The notes below the pieces were generated by a model that did not search any database, was not told where the DNA came from, and worked only from the letters and a program-made list of their open reading frames with translations. A DNA stretch of 64,000 bases. Source: Pyrobaculum arsenaticum DSM 13514 (GTDB taxonomy: Archaea; Thermoproteota; Thermoprotei; Thermoproteales; Thermoproteaceae). Shown here piece by piece: positions 34,395-43,318 of the stretch (positions are counted from its first letter, which is position 1; the number at the start of each line of letters is the position of its first letter). The stretch covers positions 1,612,001-1,676,000 of the forward strand of contig NC_009376.1 of the NCBI RefSeq assembly GCF_000016385.1, given 5' to 3'. The position numbers and the translations under genes were made by a program.

Positions 34395-35256
34395 AGTCTA
34401 CTGCCCTCATTGTGGACGACTGGTTGATAAGCTAATTGAAGGAATGTGCGAAGATTGTTATATCGAGAAGTACCCTCTTATAACAGTAAAAGATAAGACA
34501 CTGCTGAAGTGTAAGTACTGTGGCGCGGTGTATCTTAGAGGCAAGTGGGTGAGAGCACGAAAAACAGGCACGGAGGAATTGGTCAAAAGAATACTAGCCG
34601 AGAAGGCCACAGTGCGGGGAATAGTGGAAAAAATTGACGTACAAGAGATAGGTAATAAACTACATCTACACGTAACGGTGAAGGGGTCGCCTCATCCCCT
34701 AATAGCTGAGAGGGCGCTGGCTTACCAAATCGAGTTTAGCTACGACAACGATATCTGTATAGACTGTAGAGAGATGCTAAGCAAGAGAGAGTTTGCCTTG
34801 CTTCAAGTGAGGGGAACGCCGCGTGGGCTTGATGATGCTATGAAGAAAAAAATTTTCCAAATAGTTGAACAAGAGTTGTATAAACTTAAAGATAAGAGAA
34901 TTGGATATATTAGCGATATAAAAAACACTGAAAATGGAGTAGATATATATACAACAAGTGCCGGTCTTGCAAGACATTTGGCATATGTAATTCATAAGCA
35001 TTTTCCCAGCCAAATAGTAGAAACAGCCAAAAATATTGGAGTGAAGGATGGCAGGAGGTTGTACCACATGACATATGCTGTTATTATTATTACATATAAA
35101 CCAGGAGATATAATAGTACTAAAAGGAGAAAGAAAAAGCACAATTAGTATTAATAATAAATTTATTGTTTTATATTCAATTGAAACAAAAAAATACGAAC
35201 AGATAACTATTAGAGAATTGCTTAGTTCAAAACCGTTGTTGATTGGTAATTCCTAG
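34387..35256 (+). CDS. nmd3: NMD3-family ribosome biogenesis protein
   Basis: The 289-residue protein opens with paired zinc sites (CPHCGRLV...CEDCY, then CKYCG) and later CIDCR, the N-terminal layout of archaeal NMD3. In eukaryotes NMD3 is the 60S export adaptor; archaeal versions bind the large subunit. From about 34840 the base composition turns strongly AT-rich although the frame continues, and this persists to about 35380. Codon choice (ATA, AAA, TAT, GAA) is unlike its neighbours. Confidence 0.82.
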   Translation: MARVYCPHCGRLVDKLIEGMCEDCYIEKYPLITVKDKTLLKCKYCGAVYLRGKWVRARKTGTEELVKRILAEKATVRGIVEKIDVQEIGNKLHLHVTVKGSPHPLIAERALAYQIEFSYDNDICIDCREMLSKREFALLQVRGTPRGLDDAMKKKIFQIVEQELYKLKDKRIGYISDIKNTENGVDIYTTSAGLARHLAYVIHKHFPSQIVETAKNIGVKDGRRLYHMTYAVIIITYKPGDIIVLKGERKSTISINNKFIVLYSIETKKYEQITIRELLSSKPLLIGNS

Positions 35257-35388
35257 CTATATATTACAGTAACAAGAAATTTACTATTATACATATAGTT
35301 TATACCAAAGATTCTAGTTAAAAATATTTGTACATAATTAAAATGCTGAGCTTGGTAATACTTAAAAACATACTTATCACTAGAACAT

Positions 35389-35862
35389 ATGTACCCAACT
35401 GTAGTAATTAGAACCGCAACAAAAGAAGATCTTGACCCCGCAGTTTCTCTAGTAGTGCGATTAAAGCGACTAAACGCCGAATTCGATCCCATGCTACAAG
35501 TCACGCCCGAAATCGAGCAAGTAACTAAGCAATATCTCGAAGAAGCCTTAAACAATCCATCTTCTGTTCTTTTAGTTGCCGTAGAAGGCAACAAAGTGAT
35601 CGGGGTACTAAAAGGCGACGTTGAAGATAGGAAATTCTACAAGCCGAGGTATGTAGGGGTAATTAAGGAATTTTACATACTGCCGGAATATAGGCGAAAG
35701 GGCCTAGGTAAAAGGCTGATGGCCGAGGGAATTGACCAACTAAGGAAGAAAGGAGCAGAGGTAATTATGGCCTCTTTCCCAGCTCTTAACGACATCGCTA
35801 TAAACTTTTACAAAAAGATGGGGTTCAGGCCTGTTGAGTATATATTTGCAAAAGAGGTTTAA
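35389..35862 (+). CDS. GNAT-family N-acetyltransferase
   Basis: The 157-residue protein has FYILPEYRRKGLGKRLMAEGI near residue 98 (acetyl-CoA pyrophosphate loop R-x-x-G-x-G) and NDIAINFYKKMGFRPVEY near residue 130. Acceptor unknown; protein N-terminal or small-molecule acetylation are both possible. Leaderless ATG with ACTTAAAAAC about 25 nt upstream. Confidence 0.88.
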   Translation: MYPTVVIRTATKEDLDPAVSLVVRLKRLNAEFDPMLQVTPEIEQVTKQYLEEALNNPSSVLLVAVEGNKVIGVLKGDVEDRKFYKPRYVGVIKEFYILPEYRRKGLGKRLMAEGIDQLRKKGAEVIMASFPALNDIAINFYKKMGFRPVEYIFAKEV

Positions 35863-37178
35863 AGTCTTTTTATAATCTCCACCACTTTGTCTGCGAACTC
35901 TTGCGTGCCGAGTACTTCTTTGACTCTCATTTTTCTCTCCTCATCTGTCATCTGCCTAGCCAGGTCGCCAGTGAAATATCCTTCTCTGTATGCGGTCTCG
36001 ACGCCTTTCATAATATACTCAGCAACCTCTCTCCATCCTAGGAAGCGGAACATCAGTTCCAGAGCTAGTATTGTGGCAGTTGGGTTTACGTAGTTCTTGC
36101 CCCTGTACTTAGGCGCTGTTCCATGTACAGGCTCTGCCATCATTCCCCAGTCGCCTACGTCTAGGCCAGGTGCGACGCCAAGTCCTCCCACAAGGCCCGC
36201 GGCCTCGTCTGAGACGTAGTCGCCGTTTAGGTTGGGGGCAAGTATTACGTCGTACTCCCCCGTGCGCGTAAGTAGTTGCTGGAGCATGTTATCGGCAATT
36301 CTATCATTTACAAGCACCTTCCCTGGTGGTACAGAGCCGCCGTACTGAGCCAACTCGTCTTCAAATACCACATGTTCTCTGAACTCGTTTCTAGCCACTT
36401 CAAATGCCCACTCTTTGAAGGCCCCTTCTGTGTATTTCTGTATATTTCCCTTGTGCATAACGGTTACGACCCGTCTCTTGTTCTCAATGGCAAACTTTAG
36501 CGCAAGTCTGGCAATTCTCTGAGTACCGAATTTGCTAATAGGCTTTATCCCTATGCCGGCGTCATCTCTGATATTTACGCCGAATTCCCTGCGTAGAAAT
36601 TCCCTAATTTTCGCCGCCTCTGGGCTGTTATAAGGCCACTCTATACCAGCGTAGACGTCTTCCGTGTTCTCTCTGAATATAACCAAGTCTACAAGTTCTG
36701 GGCGTCTAAGAGGCGATGGCAAGCCGGGGAAGTACTTCACAGGCCTAATGTTGGCATATAGGTCGAAGAGTTGGCGAAGCGTCACGTTTATGCTTCTAAA
36801 CCCGCCCCCTACAGGGGTTTCGAGAGGGGCTTTGAGGAATACTCTAATCTTTCTCAACACCTCTATGCTTTGATCTGGCAACCTGTTGCCGAATAACTTT
36901 TCTGCCTTCTCCCCAACCACGATTTCGTACCACGTAATTTGCCTAGACTTTCCATAGGCCTTTTCCACCGCCTCGTTGGCGACCTTAATTGCGGCGTAAG
37001 CAACCTCTGGCCCAATTCCGTCACCCTCAATATAGCCTATAACTACTTTATCAGGCACCTTCAGCTGTCCCGGGCCTGTATACTTGACGTATTCTCCGCT
37101 CGGCGGATCTATATACTTTCCTGTGAAAGTTACGAGGTTTGGGATTTGCTGTTTTATCTTCTCTATATCAACTGACAT
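35859..37178 (-). CDS. icd: isocitrate dehydrogenase (NADP)
   Basis: The 439-residue protein has IGYIEGDGIGPE near residue 48, a phosphorylation-loop-like region (GGGFRSINVTLRQLFDLYANIRP), VIFRENTEDVYAGIEW, MHKGNIQKYTEGAF, the metal motif LNGDYVSDEAAG and a C-terminal NADP region (HGTAPKYRG). TCA-cycle enzyme making 2-oxoglutarate and NADPH. It shares one TATA with the divergent crotonase-like gene. Confidence 0.95.
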   Translation of the reverse strand: MSVDIEKIKQQIPNLVTFTGKYIDPPSGEYVKYTGPGQLKVPDKVVIGYIEGDGIGPEVAYAAIKVANEAVEKAYGKSRQITWYEIVVGEKAEKLFGNRLPDQSIEVLRKIRVFLKAPLETPVGGGFRSINVTLRQLFDLYANIRPVKYFPGLPSPLRRPELVDLVIFRENTEDVYAGIEWPYNSPEAAKIREFLRREFGVNIRDDAGIGIKPISKFGTQRIARLALKFAIENKRRVVTVMHKGNIQKYTEGAFKEWAFEVARNEFREHVVFEDELAQYGGSVPPGKVLVNDRIADNMLQQLLTRTGEYDVILAPNLNGDYVSDEAAGLVGGLGVAPGLDVGDWGMMAEPVHGTAPKYRGKNYVNPTATILALELMFRFLGWREVAEYIMKGVETAYREGYFTGDLARQMTDEERKMRVKEVLGTQEFADKVVEIIKRL

Positions 37179-37196
37179 GATGGTTCCCGACTCTTA

Positions 37197-37204
37197 GTTT
37201 AAAA
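37197..37204. promoter_or_regulatory. shared bidirectional TATA (icd / crotonase-like)
   Basis: TTTAAA is centred at 37200.5. The icd ATG (37178) is 22.5 nt and the plus GTG (37225) is 24.5 nt away. Confidence 0.75.
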
Positions 37205-37224
37205 AACGTTAAATCAGCAGTAAT

Positions 37225-37899
37225 GTGATAAAGAGTGAGCCATTTGGCAAATACCACAAGATCGTACTTACGGGGGAGAAGAGAAACGCCTTTACGTGGA
37301 ATGTCGTAAAACGACTTCTCGAAATTGGATGCGACAGAGATGTTCTGATCACCAACGAGGGCCCTGTCTTCTCCGCGGGCCTTGACTTATCGGTATTTCT
37401 AGAAAGTAAGGATAAGGTCTTAGAATACTTGTTTACAATTCACAGACTTGTAAAAAAGCTTCTCGGGTGTGGCGGACGCACCGTGGTTTTGGTCAAGGGA
37501 GATGTCTACGGGTTCGGAGTTGAGGTTCTGTATTTTGTCGACTACGTGGTGGCTAGTGGCGATGCTTTCAGATTCTCCCTACAAGGGGTCAACTTCGGGG
37601 TTTTTCCCCCATACACAGTGGCTTTGGGCCGCCGCTTGTTTAGCCATGGGCACCTCAGAGTAATGCTCAACAGAGATTTCACGGCCAGAGAAGCCGCAGT
37701 GTTTGGAATAGTGTCTGAAATCGGCGACTTCCAACCAAATAGGCTATTTCAGCCGCCGGATTATCTAGAACCGGTAAGGCCTCGTAGATGGTTATTGGAA
37801 GTTGTAGACGAGGCGGTTCCATTCTTATACAGACTCGCCGAGGTGGGCACCAGGGAGGAGACTAGGGAGAGGATTAGGAAGTTTCTGGGAAAAGCGTAA
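37225..37899 (+). CDS. enoyl-CoA hydratase/isomerase (crotonase) superfamily protein
   Basis: The 224-residue protein has KRNAFTWNVVKRLLE near the start, the oxyanion-hole segment VFSAGLDLS near residue 51 and VYGFGVEVLYFVDYVVAS with a second hole near residue 93, followed by NFGVFPPYT. Crotonase fold, shorter than typical hydratases (about 255-260). The usual hydratase glutamates are not clearly placed, so the reaction is open. Confidence 0.78.
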   Translation: MIKSEPFGKYHKIVLTGEKRNAFTWNVVKRLLEIGCDRDVLITNEGPVFSAGLDLSVFLESKDKVLEYLFTIHRLVKKLLGCGGRTVVLVKGDVYGFGVEVLYFVDYVVASGDAFRFSLQGVNFGVFPPYTVALGRRLFSHGHLRVMLNRDFTAREAAVFGIVSEIGDFQPNRLFQPPDYLEPVRPRRWLLEVVDEAVPFLYRLAEVGTREETRERIRKFLGKA

Positions 37900-37923
37900 A
37901 AATTCTTTTGGCTGATAAGATCG

Positions 37924-39093
37924 ATGCCCGCTAATCTTCCTGCTGAGGCCAAGGCTGCTTGGCTGAAGGTGATGGAGGCGAAGACTCCTGAAGAGAAGCT
38001 ACGGGCCATGGAAGAGTTCTTATCCGCAGTGCCTAAGCACAAGGGTACTGAGAAGCTGATTAAGCACATTCGGAGGAGGATGGCCGAGCTTAGGAGAGAG
38101 CTCCAGGAGAGGCGTGAAAAGGCGCGTGCCGTGCGGGGCGGAGGGGGGGCGCGACTTTACGTTGCCAAAGAGGGGGATGTGCAAGTCGCTGTCGTGGGCC
38201 CGCCTATGTCTGGCAAAACGGCGTTGTTGAGATGCCTTACCAACACTCACCTCGAGCCTGACGAACTCCCCTTTTCCACTGTCGAGCCCATCCCGTCTAT
38301 GTTTGTGGAGGACGGCGTATATGTACAGCTGGTGAAAACGCCTAGCTTAGTGCTGGACCAGAGTAGTGATCTTAACACAGTGACGCTGGCGACTGTGAGA
38401 AATGCCGATGCGGTGATGTTGGTGGTAGACGCTAACAATAACGCAACGCTTCTGCACAGAATAATACAGTTTTTTGAAGACGAGGGGATCTACCTAACCC
38501 CTCCGACTAACTACGTAAAAATTGAGCGGAAGGGGCTGGGCGGCGTCCAGATAGTTGGTTCTGGCAAAATCGTAGGGGGGACGTTGAGCGATGTTAAGAA
38601 GCTTCTACACGAGTACGGCATATACCACGCAGTGGTGCACATAGAGGGGGTTGTATCTCTTGACGAAGTAGAGGAGGCTTTGTACTTAGACAAGATGTAT
38701 AAGCCTACTATAGTAATAATGTCAAAAGTCGATTTATACCAAGTTAATAGAGAAGTAGAGGAGTTTTTTACGAAGGCCGGCGTTAAGTACTACAAGACCG
38801 ATTTGAGGGTGTGTAATCTCGATAGGAGGAGACTACTTGAGGATATTCTACAAGCCACGGGGCGTATAAGAGTTTTTACAAAGCCGGTTCATTCCAAGTG
38901 GTACGTAGAGAAGCCAATTGTTGTGAAAGCAGGCTCAACAGTCGGCGACGTTGCCGCCATGATTCATTCATCGCTCGCCGAGACGTTTAAGTACGCTATT
39001 GTGTGGCGCAGAGATCAGTATCCCAACTGGCCTAAACGCGTGGGCCGCGACTACGTCTTGTCCGACAACGATGTAGTGGAAATACATGCATGA
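37924..39093 (+). CDS. DRG-family GTPase with TGS domain, degenerate G3
   Basis: The 389-residue protein has a helical N terminus, G1 GPPMSGKTA near residue 99, FSTVEPIPS (G2 region), G4 MSKVD near residue 269 and a C-terminal TGS domain. It follows DRG/Obg order, with the inserted region between G3 and G4. At G3, DLPG of the family is replaced by KTPS, so normal GTP hydrolysis is doubtful. DRG proteins act in translation. ATG start with GTAAAAATTC about 26 nt upstream. Confidence 0.82.
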   Translation: MPANLPAEAKAAWLKVMEAKTPEEKLRAMEEFLSAVPKHKGTEKLIKHIRRRMAELRRELQERREKARAVRGGGGARLYVAKEGDVQVAVVGPPMSGKTALLRCLTNTHLEPDELPFSTVEPIPSMFVEDGVYVQLVKTPSLVLDQSSDLNTVTLATVRNADAVMLVVDANNNATLLHRIIQFFEDEGIYLTPPTNYVKIERKGLGGVQIVGSGKIVGGTLSDVKKLLHEYGIYHAVVHIEGVVSLDEVEEALYLDKMYKPTIVIMSKVDLYQVNREVEEFFTKAGVKYYKTDLRVCNLDRRRLLEDILQATGRIRVFTKPVHSKWYVEKPIVVKAGSTVGDVAAMIHSSLAETFKYAIVWRRDQYPNWPKRVGRDYVLSDNDVVEIHA

Positions 39094-39541
39094 ACACATG
39101 ACGTGTGATGAGGCAAAGCGCATCTTAGAACGGCTAGACGAGATAGAAATTTTGCTGAACACAATTCTAGAGGAGGTAAGAGAACTGAAAAGGGGGGGCG
39201 GCATTGCCGAGCAGAGACATGCCCCCCGTTCATTTATAGAACTTCTACGCGAGAGAAAGTTTATCCCACTGGGGGAGGTAAAGTCCAGGCAGGCTCTTAG
39301 ACAGGCGCTAGAAAGAGGCCTCGTTGTAGTGCTTCGCGATGAGGGCGCCAACAGGGAGGTGGTAGTCTTAAAAGAGGCCGCGCGCGAGTTGCTAAACAAG
39401 CTCCCTATCTCGGTAAAAGACGCAGAGAAGCTTGGCGAGCGCGATTACGAACTCTTACAGATTTTGAACCGCCTTGGCTACGTTTTACTTAAAGGTGGCC
39501 AATACATTAAAACTGAGTTAGCTGAAGAGTTTTACATATGA
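39086..39541 (+). CDS. hypothetical protein with N-terminal coiled coil (151 aa)
   Basis: Residues about 8-40 form a heptad-like coiled coil ([23 protein letters not shown]). The rest is helical with a beta end. I do not recognise it. It overlaps the GTPase stop by 8 nt and the rfcS start by 4 nt, so the three genes form one operon. Helix-turn-helix content near the C terminus ([20 protein letters not shown]) is possible. Confidence 0.55.
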   Translation: MHEHMTCDEAKRILERLDEIEILLNTILEEVRELKRGGGIAEQRHAPRSFIELLRERKFIPLGEVKSRQALRQALERGLVVVLRDEGANREVVVLKEAARELLNKLPISVKDAEKLGERDYELLQILNRLGYVLLKGGQYIKTELAEEFYI

Positions 39542-40506
39542 GCGAGCTTTTCTGGTTTGAGAAGTATAGGCCGAGGTCTTTTGATGAGGTGGTGGATCTT
39601 GAGGAGGTTAAGGCTCGGCTTAGGGAGTTTGTGAGGGGTGGGAATATGCCGCATCTGCTTTTCTACGGCCCTCCTGGCACTGGGAAGACTACCATGGCGC
39701 TTGTGTTGGCTAGGGAGTTGTATGGGGAGTATTGGCGGGAGAATACGCTGGAGCTAAACGCCTCAGACGAGAGGGGGATAAACGTAATTAGGGAGAGGGT
39801 GAAGGAATTCGCCAGGACAGCGCCTGTGGGCAAGGCGCCGTTTAAACTCGTAATACTAGACGAGGCAGACAACATGACCTCAGACGCCCAACAAGCACTA
39901 CGCAGAATAATGGAAATGTACGCCCAAAACACAAGATTCATACTACTAGCAAACTACATCAGCGGGATTATAGAGCCTATCCAGTCGCGCACTGTGATGA
40001 TTAGGTTTTCGCCTCTGCCGAAGGAGGCTGTATTTGCCAGGCTCCGCTACATAGCGGATAACGAGGGCGTTAAGATTTCAGACGACGCTCTTGAGGCCAT
40101 TTACGAGTTCACACAGGGAGATATGCGGAGAGCAATTAATGCATTACAAATAGCAGCAACCACCGGCAAAGAGATAACCGAGGAGACTGTGGCCAAAGCT
40201 CTTGGCATGGTTAGCCCTAGGCTTCTGAGAGAGACTCTCAACGATGCATTTAGGGGAAATTTCGGAAAAGCGGCGACCCAGATTTATGGATTTGTAGTAG
40301 ATGGGGGGATTGGAGAGTTGGAGATTGTGAAGCAACTACACCGCGAGGCGCTAAAGCTGGATGTTCCCGAGTATTTAAAGCCTGAAATAGCATATATCAT
40401 AGCTGAGGCCCATTACGCAATCCTAAGAGGGGCGCATGGACTCACACAAATCTACGGAGCGCTTGCAAAAATCAGAAAACTTCTAAAATACACGGCAAGC
40501 ATCTAA
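39538..40506 (+). CDS. rfcS: replication factor C small subunit
   Basis: The 322-residue AAA+ protein has [13 protein letters not shown], Walker [11 protein letters not shown] near residue 46, Walker B LDEADNM near residue 107 and sensor and arginine-finger region IEPIQSRTV. It loads the PCNA sliding clamp together with RfcL. The family's SRC box reads SRT here. No rfcL is adjacent, whereas many archaea have rfcS-rfcL side by side. Confidence 0.95.
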   Translation: MSELFWFEKYRPRSFDEVVDLEEVKARLREFVRGGNMPHLLFYGPPGTGKTTMALVLARELYGEYWRENTLELNASDERGINVIRERVKEFARTAPVGKAPFKLVILDEADNMTSDAQQALRRIMEMYAQNTRFILLANYISGIIEPIQSRTVMIRFSPLPKEAVFARLRYIADNEGVKISDDALEAIYEFTQGDMRRAINALQIAATTGKEITEETVAKALGMVSPRLLRETLNDAFRGNFGKAATQIYGFVVDGGIGELEIVKQLHREALKLDVPEYLKPEIAYIIAEAHYAILRGAHGLTQIYGALAKIRKLLKYTASI

Positions 40507-40590
40507 TTATTCAGAACAATCAACCGACCACACTGTGTATCATCTGTAATATTAGTAACGATGTAGTAGAAAGTCTAGCGGATTCTTAGA

Positions 40591-40600
40591 CTATATAAAA
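40591..40600 (+). promoter_or_regulatory. strong TATA box without an annotated gene
   Basis: CTATATAAAA is one of the best TATA matches in the window. 26 nt downstream lies GTG (40622), opening a 52-residue frame that runs antisense into the 3' end of the TFS-like gene. Either a small protein or an antisense RNA may start here. Confidence 0.45.
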
Positions 40601-40673
40601 GGGTCTGTAAGTGGGAATGCCGTGTTTTATCTATTAACAACATCTCTCGGTCTTGGAACCAATTCTGTTGGTC

Positions 40674-40943
40674 CTAGTCTGTCTCTCTTTCGCTTTCTTG
40701 TAGGTTTTCGAGTAGTTGTCTTCTCAGCTCTTCCATTTCCTCTTGGTCGTATTCCATCCTTTTCTCCTCGGCGATCATGATGCCCCTCTTTTTTTCTTCT
40801 GATACTTCTGCCCTTTGTCTATACGCATCTTTTGCTTTTTCCGTAAGCTTCACCTCATAGCCGCACTTTGGACATTTTAATACTGTCACGCTGTCTTTTT
40901 TGTATGGCACCATTAAGGTACCGTCCTTGGGACAGAAGCGCAT
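40674..40943 (-). CDS. TFS/Rpb9 N-terminal-type zinc-ribbon protein lacking the catalytic ribbon
   Basis: The 89-residue protein has FCPKDGTLMVP...VLKCPKCGYE at the N terminus, like the first zinc ribbon of transcription factor S and Rpb9. The second, TFIIS-type ribbon with its DE hairpin is absent; the chain ends in a charged helix (EYDQEEMEELRRQLLENLQ). It could occupy the Rpb9-like site on RNA polymerase without stimulating cleavage. That is inference. Confidence 0.7.
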   Translation of the reverse strand: MRFCPKDGTLMVPYKKDSVTVLKCPKCGYEVKLTEKAKDAYRQRAEVSEEKKRGIMIAEEKRMEYDQEEMEELRRQLLENLQESERETD

Positions 40944-41024
40944 TCACTACTACCCCGTGACCCTTTTTAAATATAACGCCTCATAACTATGAAAAACCTT
41001 ATATTCTATATACATCTAAATACT

Positions 41025-42803
41025 GTGAAAATCCTCCTTCTAGGCAACGAGGCAATTGCTTACGGTGCGCTGGCTGGAGAAGTAGCCGTTGCGACGGCGT
41101 ATCCCGGTACTCCCTCAACAGAAATATTAGAAACGCTGGAGGAATTTAGGGACAGGTTTGTTCACTGGGCTACCAATGAGAAAACAGCCTTGGAGATAGC
41201 ATATGGTGCTGCGGTGGCTGGCGCAAGGGCGCTTGTAGCAATGAAACACGTGGGGCTAAACGTAGCCGCAGACCCGCTCCACAGCGCCGCCTATACCGGT
41301 GTTGAGGGCGGCTTAGTTGTGGTATCCGCTGACGACCCATGGATGCATTCATCTCAAAACGAACAAGACACGAGGTGGTACGGCCTCCAGGCATACGTGC
41401 CTGTCTTAGAGCCTTCCGATCCCGCCGAGGCGTATAGATATGCTAAGACCGCCTTTGAACTAAGTGAGAAGTTGAAACACCCTATAATTCTGAGGAGTGT
41501 CACCCGGGTGAGCCACGTAAGAGCCCCAGTGGAGGTGGAGCCTCCTTCTCCTCCCAAGTGGGGTCGCTTCTCGAAAGATATCAGTAGATTTAACTTAGTG
41601 CCTGCATATGCAAGAGAGAGAAGAAAGGCCCTCGTTGAGAAGTGGGGAACTATAGGCGAAGTCAGCGCAGAGCTTATGCGTGTAGAGCCAGGCGGCCATG
41701 TGACTATTGTAACGTCGGGCGTTGCATATAACTACGTCAAGGAGGCCGTAAGGCTACTGAATATCGATGCTACAATAATAAAGCTGGGGATGCCAGTGCC
41801 AATACCGCCTAAAATAAGAGAACTAGTTAAAGGCACAGTTGTAGTGGTAGAAGAAGGCGACCCAATTGTCGAGACCCAGTTAAGAGCCCTTCGCCTAGAG
41901 ACAAAGGGCAAAATTGACGGCTATTTCCCAAAATACGGCGAGCTCAATACTAGGAAAGTGGCGGAAGGTATCGCCAAGGCGTTAGATATTCCCTACAATC
42001 CGCCCCAGCCGCCAAAGTCCCCGATTGAGGCGCCGCCGAGGCCGCCGGTGTTATGCCCAGGTTGTCCTCACATGGGCACGTTCTACATACTCAGGCTGGC
42101 GACGGCTGGGCTAAACCCAGTGTGGTCGGGAGATATAGGATGCTACTCCCTAGGTATAAACACAGGACAGCAAGACTTAATCACGCACATGGGATCTTCA
42201 GTAGGGCTTGGGATGGGCGTCGCCGTAGCGTCGAAACAGTTCGTTGTCGCTACGGTGGGCGACTCAACTTTCTACCACGCAGTTCTCCCCCAGCTGATAG
42301 ACCTAGCCACAAAGAAGGTACCCCTCCTTGTCGTCGTAATGGACAACGCCTACACGGCCATGACAGGAGGCCAGCCCAGCCCCAGTAGGCTAATACCGCC
42401 TGAGAAAATCGCGGAGACGTTTGGAATACCCGCCTTTGTCATAGATCCTGCTGATATCAAAACCTCTATAGAAGTGACCAAGAGAGCTGTTGAAATTGTT
42501 AAAAGCGGGAGGCCGGTCCTCGTAGTCTCAAAGAGGCCTTGTGTGCTTGTTGCGACGAGAAAGGCCAGGAAGGCGGGTGTGGCAATTCCGAAGTACAAGG
42601 TTGAGCCGGAGAAGTGCATAGGATGCGGGATATGTTATAATCTCTTGAAGTGTAGCGCCATCCAGGCTAGGCCTGATCGCAAGGCATATATCGATCCTGC
42701 CCTGTGTGTTGGGTGCGGTATGTGCGCCGAGGTGTGTCCTGTCGACGCCATCAAGGGTGACGGTGCACGAGTGAAATGGCTAGAGGTATGGCAACAAGCC
42801 TAG
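41025..42803 (+). CDS. iorA: indolepyruvate:ferredoxin oxidoreductase alpha subunit
   Basis: About 592 residues. It has a pyruvate-ferredoxin-oxidoreductase-like N-terminal domain (YPGTPSTEILE), a thiamine diphosphate domain (GDIGCYSLG, then VGDSTFYH...DNAYTAMTGGQ) and two C-terminal 4Fe-4S motifs (CIGCGICYNLLKC, CVGCGMCAEVCP). It oxidises aryl pyruvates from Trp, Tyr and Phe to aryl-acyl-CoA and reduces ferredoxin. An in-frame ATG exists at 40989, but CTTATATTC is 26 nt before the GTG at 41025, so I choose that. Overlaps iorB. Confidence 0.93.
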   Translation: MKILLLGNEAIAYGALAGEVAVATAYPGTPSTEILETLEEFRDRFVHWATNEKTALEIAYGAAVAGARALVAMKHVGLNVAADPLHSAAYTGVEGGLVVVSADDPWMHSSQNEQDTRWYGLQAYVPVLEPSDPAEAYRYAKTAFELSEKLKHPIILRSVTRVSHVRAPVEVEPPSPPKWGRFSKDISRFNLVPAYARERRKALVEKWGTIGEVSAELMRVEPGGHVTIVTSGVAYNYVKEAVRLLNIDATIIKLGMPVPIPPKIRELVKGTVVVVEEGDPIVETQLRALRLETKGKIDGYFPKYGELNTRKVAEGIAKALDIPYNPPQPPKSPIEAPPRPPVLCPGCPHMGTFYILRLATAGLNPVWSGDIGCYSLGINTGQQDLITHMGSSVGLGMGVAVASKQFVVATVGDSTFYHAVLPQLIDLATKKVPLLVVVMDNAYTAMTGGQPSPSRLIPPEKIAETFGIPAFVIDPADIKTSIEVTKRAVEIVKSGRPVLVVSKRPCVLVATRKARKAGVAIPKYKVEPEKCIGCGICYNLLKCSAIQARPDRKAYIDPALCVGCGMCAEVCPVDAIKGDGARVKWLEVWQQA

Positions 42804-43318
42804 TAATCGTCGGCGTAGGAGGCCAGGGAGCTTTAACGCTAGCCAGGTGGATAGGAGAGGCGGCGCTGGCCGCAGGCTACGATGTGAGAATAGCGGAAAT
42901 TCACGGAATGAGTCAACGCGGAGGCTCGGTGGAGGTCCACGTCAGGTTTGGAAAAGAGGTGTACGCCCCCATTGTAGAAGAGGGCGGAGCCGATTACGTA
43001 GTGGCGCTGGAGGCGGTGGAGGCGCTACGGGCATACAAATATCTAAAACCCAGCGGAGTTCTGGTGGCCAATAAGCGGGTGATACAGCCGCCCGGGAAGT
43101 GGGTAGATCCCCAGTTTGTTCTGGAAGCTATTACTAAATCTGGCATAAAGGCGTATGTGCTGCCCTGCTTCGATATAGCCATGGAGCTGGGGTCGCCAAT
43201 ATACGAAAACGCTGTGATGCTAGGCGCCGTCTCTAAGCTGTTGAATTTACCAATGCCTGAGAGCCTCGACGAGAGGAATAGAGAGGCCTTCCGAAGAGGG
43301 GCGCGCCTAGTCGTCTAG
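42776..43318 (+). CDS. iorB: indolepyruvate:ferredoxin oxidoreductase beta subunit
   Basis: The 180-residue gamma-type POR domain has VGVGGQGALTLARWIGEAA at the start and GMSQRGGSVEVHVRFG near residue 44. It completes the IorAB complex with the gene before it (28-nt overlap). Start may be the ATG at 42776 or 42788. Convergent with rio1, 12-nt overlap. Confidence 0.92.
   Translation: MARGMATSLVIVGVGGQGALTLARWIGEAALAAGYDVRIAEIHGMSQRGGSVEVHVRFGKEVYAPIVEEGGADYVVALEAVEALRAYKYLKPSGVLVANKRVIQPPGKWVDPQFVLEAITKSGIKAYVLPCFDIAMELGSPIYENAVMLGAVSKLLNLPMPESLDERNREAFRRGARLVV

Noticed and set aside
37950..37985. CTGA-GTGATGG-12 nt-CTGA inside the DRG-like GTPase gene
   Set aside because: It copies the D'-C'-guide-D half of a C/D sRNA, but there is no box C at the right place and it lies in conserved coding sequence.
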